DNA from: an uncultured Clostridia bacterium
GTDB lineage: Bacteria; Bacillota; Clostridia; UBA1381; UMGS1253
DNA: 10,629 nt
Assembly (NCBI GenBank): GCA_934456295.1
Contig: CAKSHB010000049.1
Coordinates: 1-10,629 of the forward strand
Reading direction: 5' to 3'
Shown here: positions 1 through 6,016 of the stretch, in pieces
Layout of the letters: each line of letters opens with the position of its first letter
Position numbering within the stretch: the first letter of the stretch is position 1
Notes under the pieces: generated by a model
The model's database searches: none
Told to the model about the DNA's origin: nothing
What the model saw: only the letters and a program-made list of their open reading frames with translations
Made by a program: the position numbers and the translations under genes

Positions 1-372
1 TCTTCTTGCTGCTTTGAGACCGTACTTCTTACTTTCCTTCATTCTCGGGTCACGTGTCAGGTATCCTGCTTTCTTAAGAACGGCTCTGTATTCACCGTCA
101 ACCTCCAGAAGTGCACGTGCTATGCCGTGACGGATTGCACCTGCCTGACCTGTAAAGCCGCCGCCGGTAACAGTTGTGATAACGTCAAACTTCGTATCCG
201 TCTTTGTTGCTGTCAAAGGCTGACGAACGATAACCTTCAGTGTTTCGAGGCCAAAATAATCGTCAATGCTTCTCTTATTGATTGTTATATTACCTGTGCC
301 GGGTACAAGGCGTACTCTTGCAACAGATTTCTTTCTTCTGCCTGTACCGCAAAATGCTGTTTTATCTGCCAT
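1..372 (-). CDS. rpsI: 30S ribosomal protein S9, 3' end cut off by the window edge
   Basis: S9 is a component of the small ribosomal subunit head; in the family its basic C-terminal tail reaches toward the P-site tRNA. The 124 residues visible begin MADKTAFCGTGRRKKSVARV and contain the family hallmarks GTGRRK (residues 9-14), TGGGFTGQAGAIRHGIARAL near residues 69-88, and LTRDPRMKESKKYGL near the end. Bacterial S9 is about 130 residues, so only the last few residues of the basic tail and the stop codon are missing to the left of position 1. The ATG at 370-372 is preceded by a strong AAGGAGG. It lies 17 bases after the rplM stop codon, the standard rplM-rpsI operon order, and shares the promoter upstream of rplM. 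Identification is from sequence pattern and is secure. Confidence 0.97.
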   Translation of the reverse strand, partial: MADKTAFCGTGRRKKSVARVRLVPGTGNITINKRSIDDYFGLETLKVIVRQPLTATKTDTKFDVITTVTGGGFTGQAGAIRHGIARALLEVDGEYRAVLKKAGYLTRDPRMKESKKYGLKAARR

Positions 373-389
373 TTTCGTCGTCCTCCTTC

Positions 390-827
390 TTATTTAATCT
401 CGCCTGTCCATACTTCGGGCTTCTGTGCCGCATTTTCATGCTCACTGCCCTTGTATACGCGAAGTCTTTTGAGTGCGTGTGCGCCGATGGTGTTATGGGG
501 TAGCATTCCCTCGACAGCCATAAACATTGCTTTATCGCTGTTCTCAGCCATAAGCTTGTTGTACTTGATTTCTTTAAGACCGCCCATCCAGCCTGTGTGG
601 TAGTAGCGAACCTTGTTGTCAAGTTTCTTTCCTGTAAGGATTGCTTTGTCTGAGTTCAAAATAATAACGTGATCGCCGCAGTCAACGTTGGGAGTAAACG
701 TCGGAAGATGTTTTCCTCTCAGAATAACTGCTGCCGCTGCCGCAACTCTGCCGAGCGGTTTTCCTGCTGCATCTATGATGTACCATTTTCTGCTCTGCTC
801 ACTGCTTTTTGCCATGTAGCTGCTCAT
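390..827 (-). CDS. rplM: 50S ribosomal protein L13
   Basis: L13 is an early-assembling protein of the large ribosomal subunit that binds 23S rRNA. The 145-residue product is the usual family length (about 142-149). It begins MSSYMAKSSEQSRKWYIIDA, matching the common Firmicutes L13 start, and has the core motifs GKPLGRVA, LRGKHLPTFTPNVDCGDHVI, YYHTGWMGGLKE and the signature MLPHNTIGAHALKRLRVYKG. The ATG at 825-827 follows AAGGAGG with an 8-base gap. It is the first gene of an rplM-rpsI operon on the minus strand. A consensus promoter lies at 891-919, and a small hairpin at 849-870 in the leader could serve autoregulation (inference). Confidence 0.98.
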   Translation of the reverse strand: MSSYMAKSSEQSRKWYIIDAAGKPLGRVAAAAAVILRGKHLPTFTPNVDCGDHVIILNSDKAILTGKKLDNKVRYYHTGWMGGLKEIKYNKLMAENSDKAMFMAVEGMLPHNTIGAHALKRLRVYKGSEHENAAQKPEVWTGEIK

Positions 828-848
828 GTTTTTACCTCCTTAAAAACT

Positions 849-870
849 GCTTATGTTAAAATTAACAAGC
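849..870 (-). promoter_or_regulatory. Possible leader hairpin of the rplM-rpsI mRNA
   Basis: In the minus-strand transcript, GCUU-GUUA pairs with UAAC-AU-AAGC around an AUUU loop. This gives 8 base pairs with a 2-base bulge, just upstream of the ribosome binding site in a short leader of about 57 bases. Ribosomal-protein leaders, including L13 leaders in Firmicutes, often act as autoregulatory sites, but I cannot match this one to a known L13 leader consensus. The hairpin is AT-rich and may be incidental. Confidence 0.3.
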
Positions 871-890
871 CAATATAATTACCATATGAT

Positions 891-919
891 ATTCTAATAC
901 ATACCGCTGAATTTGTCAA
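891..919 (-). promoter_or_regulatory. Sigma-A type promoter of rplM-rpsI
   Basis: Read on the minus strand, TTGACA (914-919) and TAGAAT (891-896) are separated by exactly 17 bases. The predicted start of transcription is near position 884, giving a leader of about 57 bases to the rplM ATG. Confidence 0.85.
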
Positions 920-1023
920 TACCCTTTTGTCATTTTTTTAATATGTCAAATTATATCTTCGTTTTTCGCCTTATATCTTTGAAATGCTCCAAAATGCTCG
1001 CTCTCTATTTTTAAAAATGTGCG

Positions 1024-1060
1024 GATAAAAAACCCGTATACCGAAAAATCGGTACACGGG
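1024..1060 (-). terminator. Intrinsic terminator after greA
   Basis: On the minus strand, CCCGTGTACCGA and TCGGTATACGGG form a 12-position stem with one C/A mismatch around a TTTT loop (1033-1060). It is followed directly by TTTTTT (1027-1032). It lies about 40 bases past the greA stop codon and separates greA from rplM-rpsI. There is no run of T on the plus-strand side, so it acts in the minus direction. Confidence 0.92.
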
Positions 1061-1100
1061 CGATGTTTTGCTGTTATAAATAAACTGCCGAAAAGTCAAA

Positions 1101-1580
1101 CTATCTTGAAATATCAAGTATTTTGAACTGAATTGTGCCGGCAGGCGCCTCAACTTCTACTATATCGCCGACCTTTTTGCCGAGCAGAGCTTTGCCGACA
1201 GGCGACTCATATGAGAGCCTGTTCTGCGACGGATCCGCCTCAGAGCTTCCGACGATGAAGTATTCGTCCTCATCATCAAACTCAATATCAAGAATTTTCA
1301 CGCGCGTTCCGATGCTTACCGTGTCCGTGTCGATAGCCGCGTCATCAATAACGCGTGCAATTTTGAGCATGCCTTCTATCTGGGCAATTCTCGCCTCAAC
1401 CTGTGCCTGCTCGTTTTTCGCTTCATCATACTCTGAATTTTCGGAAAGGTCACCGAAAGCGAGCGCCTGTTTTATTTTTTCCGCAACCTCCTTGCGGCGA
1501 AATACCTTCAGATTTTCAAGCTCATCTTCAAGCTTCTGCATACCGTCTGCTGTCATCAGCAGTTCTTTTGCGTTTTCCAT
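1101..1580 (-). CDS. greA: Transcription elongation factor GreA
   Basis: GreA binds the secondary channel of RNA polymerase and stimulates cleavage of the 3' end of backtracked transcripts. The 159-residue product is the family length. An N-terminal coiled coil (about residues 1-75) carries the acidic tip motif GDLSENSEYDEAK; the D and E residues near its start are the ones that support cleavage in the family. A C-terminal FKBP-like domain contains LSYESPVGKALLGKKVGDIV. I chose the ATG at 1578-1580 (MENAKELLMTADGM) because GGAGG lies 9 bases upstream and it fits the usual N terminus. A reading frame extended 9 codons further upstream would place the ribosome binding site inside the gene. The gene has its own promoters (1620-1647 and 1680-1708) and terminator (1024-1060), so it is largely monocistronic. 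Confidence 0.97.
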   Translation of the reverse strand: MENAKELLMTADGMQKLEDELENLKVFRRKEVAEKIKQALAFGDLSENSEYDEAKNEQAQVEARIAQIEGMLKIARVIDDAAIDTDTVSIGTRVKILDIEFDDEDEYFIVGSSEADPSQNRLSYESPVGKALLGKKVGDIVEVEAPAGTIQFKILDISR

Positions 1581-1619
1581 GATACAATTCCTCCAAACGC
1601 CCGTCAAATACCGAGGGCA

Positions 1620-1647
1620 ATTATATTCAAAATTATGTCAATATCAA
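1620..1647 (-). promoter_or_regulatory. Possible second, proximal greA promoter
   Basis: On the minus strand TTGATA (1642-1647) lies 16 bases before a perfect TATAAT (1620-1625). The -35 box has one mismatch to consensus. It would give a leader of about 35 bases for greA. An overlapping TTGACA is only 10 bases from this TATAAT and so cannot be its -35 box. Confidence 0.45.
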
Positions 1648-1679
1648 AACTGCAACATCAAAGCTGTAAATATTCTTAT

Positions 1680-1708
1680 ATTATACTATCTGAATTATGT
1701 GTTGTCAA
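1680..1708 (-). promoter_or_regulatory. Consensus promoter of greA
   Basis: On the minus strand a perfect TTGACA (1703-1708) and a perfect TATAAT (1680-1685) are 17 bases apart. The promoter overlaps the last codons and stop codon (1695-1697) of the upstream gene. Predicted transcription start is near 1673, giving a greA leader of about 93 bases. Confidence 0.88.
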
Positions 1709-2582
1709 TATTTTTGTGCGGTTTGTATATAATTTTTTTAAAACTGCACCCGATACTTTCCAATAGTGCATTAATATCGCTGTTTTTTGACATCACAATG
1801 CCGCATGCATCAAACAGAAAATCAACACATCGGCAGTCTGCATCTCCGAAATATCCCATGAGGGCATTAAAGCCGAACGGCAGAAGAAATTCCGCCTTAT
1901 TGCGGCAGCGGTACGGATAAAGCCCGCTCTCATCAATAATAAGCGTGTTTTCGTTTGTTATAGGACTGTCGAGCCTGTCTGCCAGAACGGCAACATCACA
2001 CTTATTGAGGTGCGACGTCTTATGCGACACCTTTACGGATATGCCTGCAGCTTCATACAGCCTGTCGGCATACATCCTTGCGGCGGTATCGCTTTTTGTA
2101 AACACGGTAATGTACTTAAAGCAGTCACACACCCTTTGCAGAATATTATATCCGCGTTCGTCGAAACAATACTGCCATATTCCGATTTCGGCATCGGGAA
2201 GAGGCATTTTTTCACATTCGGGGCAAGAATGAATGATTTCACACAGCAGCGCGTCAAAAATGCGCCTTCCGTCCGGAAGCCTGAAATGTCCCGAGAAATA
2301 ATCCCTGCCGACATATTCAATAACCTCATCGGTCAAATATACGCTCATAACGCCGCGGCTGAGCAAAGCCGAGATACATTTTTTCATAATGCGCCCGAGC
2401 TTTTTTTCGCTGAAGCCGCATATCTCATCGCCGCTGTAGCCCAATGTATACACCGTAACGGGCACATCGGCATGAACAATGCCGATTTCATGGATACTTC
2501 TTCTGCTAAACCTCAGTTTGCCTGAAAGGAAATTGTTTGCATATTCACGTTTTTCGCCGAGAGAAACGATTGCACTTTTCAT
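1695..2582 (-). CDS. Unrecognised 295-residue cytosolic protein, Rossmann-like second half
   Basis: I do not recognise this protein. It has no signal peptide or membrane segment and looks cytosolic. The second half (about residues 150-225) shows an alternating strand/helix pattern: YITVFTKS, then an amphipathic helix AARMYADRLYEAAG, then ISVKVSH, CDVAVLADRL and NTLIIDES. This suggests a Rossmann-like alpha/beta domain. No clear glycine-rich nucleotide loop or metal-binding signature is present; one CPEC pair occurs near residue 121. The first half may be a separate alpha/beta domain. The ATG at 2580-2582 is preceded by GAGGTGAT, a good ribosome binding site, and the frame is long and uninterrupted, so it is a real gene. 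It lies between the groEL terminator and greA, whose promoter overlaps its 3' end. Base composition resembles its neighbours. No function is assigned. Confidence 0.85.
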   Translation of the reverse strand: MKSAIVSLGEKREYANNFLSGKLRFSRRSIHEIGIVHADVPVTVYTLGYSGDEICGFSEKKLGRIMKKCISALLSRGVMSVYLTDEVIEYVGRDYFSGHFRLPDGRRIFDALLCEIIHSCPECEKMPLPDAEIGIWQYCFDERGYNILQRVCDCFKYITVFTKSDTAARMYADRLYEAAGISVKVSHKTSHLNKCDVAVLADRLDSPITNENTLIIDESGLYPYRCRNKAEFLLPFGFNALMGYFGDADCRCVDFLFDACGIVMSKNSDINALLESIGCSFKKIIYKPHKNIDNT

Positions 2583-2600
2583 ATGATATCACCTCATATG
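2580..2600 (-). promoter_or_regulatory. Inverted repeat enclosing the ribosome binding site and start codon of the 1695-2582 gene
   Basis: On the minus strand CATATGA (2600-2594) and TCATATG (2586-2580) are perfect 7-base inverted repeats around a 7-base loop. Most of the Shine-Dalgarno GGTGAT lies in the loop, and the ATG start is the last three bases of the 3' arm. In RNA this could partly mask initiation. The stem is AT-rich and weak, so a regulatory role is inference. Confidence 0.35.
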
Positions 2601-2631
2601 AAATATATATGCACGATACCGCGAAAATATT

Positions 2632-2659
2632 ATTATGCAAAAAGTTTTATGCGTTTCAA
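2632..2659 (-). promoter_or_regulatory. Weak candidate promoter for the 1695-2582 gene
   Basis: On the minus strand TTGAAA (2654-2659) is 16 bases from CATAAT (2632-2637). The -35 box overlaps the T run of the groEL terminator. Each box differs from consensus (two and one mismatches). Read-through from groES-groEL is an alternative source of transcript. Confidence 0.4.
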
Positions 2660-2681
2660 AAAGGCGGCCTCTGCGACCGCC
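2656..2681 (-). terminator. Intrinsic terminator of groES-groEL
   Basis: On the minus strand GGCGGTC (2681-2675) pairs with GGCCGCC (2669-2663), seven base pairs including one U-G, around a 5-base loop. It is followed by TTTTT (2662-2658). It lies about 60 bases after the groEL stop codon. The T run is short, so some read-through into the next gene is possible. Confidence 0.85.
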
Positions 2682-2739
2682 CTCTGAATATTTTTAACCT
2701 GTAAGCGCCGTAAAACACCGTTTCCGGACAGCAATGGAA

Positions 2740-4377
2740 TTAATACATTCCCATTCCGCCGCCCATTCCGGGAGCGCCGCCTGCCGGCATTGCCGGTTCG
2801 GGAGCGGGCTTGTCGGCAACAACACTCTCTGTTGTCAGAACCATTGATGCTACACTTGCAGCATTCTGCAATGCGCTTCTTGTAACCTTTGTCGGGTCAA
2901 CAATACCTTCTTTGACCATATCGACATACTCTTCTGTGAGTGCGTTATAACCTATGCCTTTTGCCGACTGCTTGATTTTATCAACAATAACGCTGCCTTC
3001 AACGCCTGCGTTTGCCGCAATCTGGCGAACCGGCTCTTCAAGAGCCTTCAGTACGATGTTGACACCTGTTTTCTCATCTCCCGATGTTGTATCAAGTAAT
3101 GCTGCAACGCTGTCAAGCGAAGCGATGTATGAGCTGCCGCCGCCGGCAACGATACCCTCTTCAACAGCTGCTTTTGTAGCTGCCAAAGCGTCCTCAATTC
3201 TGAGCTTAAGCTCTTTCATTTCGGTTTCCGTAGCTGCACCGACTTTGATTACTGCAACACCGCCGGAAAGCTTTGCAAGTCTTTCCTGCAATTTCTCTTT
3301 ATCAAATTCTGAGGTTGTTTCCTCAATCTGTGACTTAATCTGCGAAATTCTTGCTTTGATATCGTCTTTTGCGCCTGCTCCGTCAACGATTATTGTATTT
3401 TCCTTCTGAACCTTAACCTGCTTTGCGCGTCCGAGCTGGTCGATTGTTGTTTCCTTCAGGTCAAGACCGAGCTCTTCGCTGATAACTTCGCCGCCTGTAA
3501 GAATAGCGATATCGCGAAGCATTTCTTTTCTTCTGTCGCCGAAGCCCGGAGCCTTTACGGCAACACATGTAAACGTACCGCGCAGCTTGTTTACAACCAG
3601 CGTAGCCATTGCTTCGCCTTCAATATCCTCAGCTATGATAAGCAGCTTTTTACCCTGCTGAACAATCTGCTCAAGTATGGGCAGAATTTCCTGTATATTT
3701 GAAATCTTTTTATCTGTAATAAGAATGTACGGGTCGTCGAGGTCAGCCTCCATTTTATCCGTGTCTGTAACCATGTAGGGCGAAACGTAGCCGCGGTCAA
3801 ACTGCATGCCTTCAACGATTTCCGAATATGTTTCGGCTGTTTTTGATTCTTCAACAGTTATAACGCCGTCGCTTGTAACCTTTTCCATAGCCTCTGCGAT
3901 AAGGCTGCCGATTGTTTCGTCAGCTGCCGAAACGGAAGCAACTCTTGCGATATCCTCTTTGCCGTTAACTGTTTTTGCACTTGATTTGATGTATGCAACA
4001 GCCGCATCAACAGCCTTTGCAATACCTTTTCTTACAACCATCGGGTTAGCGCCTGCGGCAACATTCTTAAGACCTTCGCGTACGAGAGCCTGTGCGAGCA
4101 GCGTTGCTGTTGTTGTACCGTCACCTGCAACATCGTTTGTCTTTGTTGCAACTTCTTTTACAAGCTGTGCGCCCATGTTTTCAAATGCGTCCTCAAGTTC
4201 TATTTCCTTTGCGATAGTAACACCGTCATTTGTGATAAGCGGTGCGCCGAACTTTTTGTCGAGCACAACGTTTCTGCCTTTGGGGCCGAGCGTTACCTTT
4301 ACTGTGTTTGCAAGCTGGTTAAGTCCTCTTTCGAGGGCATTTCTTGCCTCCTGACCGAACAATATATCTTTAGCCAT
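2740..4377 (-). CDS. groEL: 60 kDa chaperonin GroEL
   Basis: GroEL forms a double seven-membered ring in the cytosol that encloses unfolded proteins and, with GroES and ATP, helps them fold. The 545-residue product is full length. The ATP-binding equatorial motifs are present: TVKVTLGPKGRN (25-36), D51, GDGTTTAT (85-92) and AGGGSSY (411-417). D396 corresponds to the catalytic aspartate D398 of E. coli GroEL. Intermediate and apical domains cover roughly residues 135-405. The tail is the usual glycine-methionine repeat, ending GGMGMY; a terminal tyrosine is a small departure from the common methionine end. The ATG at 4375-4377 follows AGGAGG with an 8-base gap. It is the second gene of the groES-groEL operon, 91 bases after groES, and is terminated at 2656-2681. 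It is a single-copy type chaperonin by all visible features. Confidence 0.99.
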   Translation of the reverse strand: MAKDILFGQEARNALERGLNQLANTVKVTLGPKGRNVVLDKKFGAPLITNDGVTIAKEIELEDAFENMGAQLVKEVATKTNDVAGDGTTTATLLAQALVREGLKNVAAGANPMVVRKGIAKAVDAAVAYIKSSAKTVNGKEDIARVASVSAADETIGSLIAEAMEKVTSDGVITVEESKTAETYSEIVEGMQFDRGYVSPYMVTDTDKMEADLDDPYILITDKKISNIQEILPILEQIVQQGKKLLIIAEDIEGEAMATLVVNKLRGTFTCVAVKAPGFGDRRKEMLRDIAILTGGEVISEELGLDLKETTIDQLGRAKQVKVQKENTIIVDGAGAKDDIKARISQIKSQIEETTSEFDKEKLQERLAKLSGGVAVIKVGAATETEMKELKLRIEDALAATKAAVEEGIVAGGGSSYIASLDSVAALLDTTSGDEKTGVNIVLKALEEPVRQIAANAGVEGSVIVDKIKQSAKGIGYNALTEEYVDMVKEGIVDPTKVTRSALQNAASVASMVLTTESVVADKPAPEPAMPAGGAPGMGGGMGMY

Positions 4378-4468
4378 TTCTGATTACCTCCTGATATAAT
4401 AAATATAAACCGAAATTTACTGTTTCTAATGGATTTTGACCAAATTGGTGGGTGTAAAACCGTTTTTA

Positions 4469-4753
4469 TCAGTCAACCTTTGCCAGAATGTCGCTCTGAC
4501 GCAGGATTGTGTATTCGGCACCGTCAAGTTTAACCTCTGTGCCCGAATATTTGCTTGTGATAACCTTATCACCGACACAAACCTCCATTTTAACTTCCTT
4601 GCCGTCTACCGTGCCGCCGGGACCTACAGCAACGACCTCTGCCATCTGCGGCTTTTCTTTTGCGCTTCCTGCGAGAATAATTCCGCTCTTTGTCGTATCC
4701 TCACATTCAAGCATTTTAATAACAACTCTGTCACCTAAAGGTTTAATGTTCAT
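4469..4753 (-). CDS. groES: 10 kDa co-chaperonin GroES
   Basis: GroES is the heptameric lid of the GroEL chamber. The 94-residue product is standard length and begins MNIKPLGDRVVIK. The mobile loop that contacts GroEL spans about residues 16-32 and contains TTKSGIIL. The roof region follows, and the chain ends in the usual YTILRQSDILAKVD. The ATG at 4751-4753 follows GGGAGGT with an 8-base gap. It is the first gene of the operon, preceded by a CIRCE operator in the leader, so HrcA repression is expected. Confidence 0.99.
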   Translation of the reverse strand: MNIKPLGDRVVIKMLECEDTTKSGIILAGSAKEKPQMAEVVAVGPGGTVDGKEVKMEVCVGDKVITSKYSGTEVKLDGAEYTILRQSDILAKVD

Positions 4754-4793
4754 CTCTATAACCTCCCAATAATATAAAATGCAAATTAACCTG

Positions 4794-4820
4794 TTAGCAC
4801 TCGCTCTCTCTGAGTGCTAA
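4794..4820 (-). promoter_or_regulatory. CIRCE operator (HrcA binding site) of groES-groEL
   Basis: The sequence is a perfect TTAGCACTC-N9-GAGTGCTAA inverted repeat (arms 4794-4802 and 4812-4820), which matches the published CIRCE consensus without mismatch. It lies at the predicted transcription start, about 40 bases upstream of the groES ATG, where bound HrcA would block initiation under non-stress conditions. The hrcA gene is not in this window. Confidence 0.98.
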
Positions 4821-4824
4821 CAAT

Positions 4825-4853
4825 ATATTACCCACTTTTGGTATTATAATCAA
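4825..4853 (-). promoter_or_regulatory. Promoter of groES-groEL
   Basis: On the minus strand TTGATT (4848-4853) and TAATAT (4825-4830) are separated by 17 bases. The predicted transcription start falls at the edge of CIRCE, the usual arrangement for HrcA control. A TATAAT is also present at about 4844-4849, but its upstream TTGATT is only 15 bases away, so I prefer the first pair. Confidence 0.65.
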
Positions 4854-4960
4854 ATTTAACTATAATCAAAATATAAGCGTTTTTCACATGTTTTTACATA
4901 AAATCTCACAAATGCTCCGTTTTTCTCACTTTTTGATTTGTTCGCAGAAAATTAACAATT

Positions 4961-4990
4961 ATGACATATTGATGTGGTACAATATATAAT
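4961..4990 (+). promoter_or_regulatory. Candidate promoter of the 5027-5920 gene
   Basis: ATGACA (4961-4966) and TATAAT (4985-4990) are separated by 18 bases. An alternative -10 is TACAAT at 4978-4983, preceded by TGG, an extended -10 form. Either would serve the membrane protein gene divergently from groES-groEL. Confidence 0.6.
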
Positions 4991-5026
4991 AATGAAAAAA
5001 ATTATTACGAAAACGGAGGGTGATGT

Positions 5027-5920
5027 ATGCAGCAGATAACTTCGGGATTAAGGCTGATATTGCCTTTTGTGACGGCAGCTTTGTTTGCGCTGCTTCCGAA
5101 AACTTTCAAAAACGGGATATATTTTGGTACACGGCTTACAGAAAAGCAGCGCGAAAGCAGCACACTGCGCCGTATTATGCGCACGTATGAAGTATTGGCA
5201 GCGTTTGTCGGAATTATACTGTCAGGCATAAATATATATCTGACAAATGTGTTCGGTGCGGATTTGGCGGATATAATATTTATATGTATACTTTTTTCAC
5301 AGGCAGCGGTTTTTTTATTGATATATACATGTTCGGCGCTCTCTGTTTCAAAATATGCAAAAAAGCATGCTGATACCGTGCCCGTATCGGGCAGAAAAGG
5401 AACGGCAAGCGGTTCTGTGCTTCCTGTATCTTTTGCTGAAAAAGCGCTGTGCCCGTCGCTTTGGTGGTATCTCATGCATACGGCGGTGATTTTGTTCGGC
5501 ATTGCGGTTTTGTATGTATCATATGATGAAATTGCGTCATATGTTCCGCTGTGGTGCGATTTTTTTGGCAATACGTCGGCTGTGTGCGAAAAATCGCCCC
5601 GGATTATGTGCCTGCCGGCGCTTGTGCAGATTATAATAACGCTTATTTGCATGCGCATATCCTTTAAAATAATGTCGGCGCCGCTTTCGGACAGCTCTGT
5701 GCGCACACGGGAAATGCTTGATAAAAACCGCAGGAACCGCATGATGTGGACGTCATATGTATGCGCTTTTTCGCTTGCGGCGGATATAGGCGCATATATG
5801 TATATAAATCTGATGTTTTTAAATCCGGCATATAAAGCGGCTGTGCCGTACATACTGTTTATATTGCTTTGTGCGGACATCGGTACGGCGCTGTTTGCTG
5901 CGTATGCTTCGTGGCGGTGA
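5027..5920 (+). CDS. Seven-helix integral membrane protein, DUF1648/COG4194-like
   Basis: The 297-residue product has about seven hydrophobic segments, near residues 8-24, 54-73, 80-104, 147-165, 195-213, 243-262 and 272-292. A soluble stretch lies at about 110-140. The order of features resembles the uncharacterised DUF1648-containing membrane proteins (COG4194) of Firmicutes: LLPKTFKNGIYFGTRLTE after the first helix, a VPLWCDFFGN segment in place of the family's IPTHFxxxG, then a helix and a basic NRRNRMMW stretch before the next helix. No catalytic motif is visible and the substrate or role is unknown. The ATG at 5027 follows GGAGG with a 7-base gap. It is transcribed divergently from groES-groEL. 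No terminator is visible before the next gene, which has its own promoter. The family call rests on pattern memory and is moderate; membrane location is secure. Confidence 0.75.
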   Translation: MQQITSGLRLILPFVTAALFALLPKTFKNGIYFGTRLTEKQRESSTLRRIMRTYEVLAAFVGIILSGINIYLTNVFGADLADIIFICILFSQAAVFLLIYTCSALSVSKYAKKHADTVPVSGRKGTASGSVLPVSFAEKALCPSLWWYLMHTAVILFGIAVLYVSYDEIASYVPLWCDFFGNTSAVCEKSPRIMCLPALVQIIITLICMRISFKIMSAPLSDSSVRTREMLDKNRRNRMMWTSYVCAFSLAADIGAYMYINLMFLNPAYKAAVPYILFILLCADIGTALFAAYASWR

Positions 5921-5944
5921 AAACGGGCGGCGGATACGTGCGGT

Positions 5945-5973
5945 TTGACAATATCTTTCGGGTATGATATACT
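5945..5973 (+). promoter_or_regulatory. Strong promoter of the GT4-CsaB fusion gene
   Basis: TTGACA (5945-5950) and TATACT (5968-5973) are exactly 17 bases apart, and TGA before the -10 adds an extended -10 TGn motif. Predicted transcription start is near 5980, giving a leader of about 37 bases. Confidence 0.85.
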
Positions 5974-6016
5974 TTTACAGATAAGTTGTTTATATAAATG
6001 TGAACGGAGATTTATA

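Noticed and set aside
1630..1641. A second TTGACA close to the TATAAT at 1620-1625
   Set aside because: The spacing to that TATAAT is about 10 bases, too short for a sigma-A promoter. TTGATA at 1642-1647 is the better partner.
3806..4354. Plus-strand open frame of 182 codons opposite groEL
   Set aside because: It lies wholly inside groEL on the opposite strand, is rich in serine, alanine and threonine, and has no initiation signals. It is a by-product of the codon bias of groEL.
4378..4468. Regulatory structure in the 91-base groES-groEL gap
   Set aside because: Only a short near-palindrome (ACCAA-A-TTGGT) with a one-base centre and the groEL ribosome binding site are visible. Nothing amounts to a hairpin, promoter or processing site that I can support.
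5945..6016. A 24-codon upstream extension of the GT4-CsaB gene starting at TTG
   Set aside because: The TTG is the first triplet of the promoter -35 box, the stretch has no ribosome binding site, and the ATG at 6017 has one and matches the family start.
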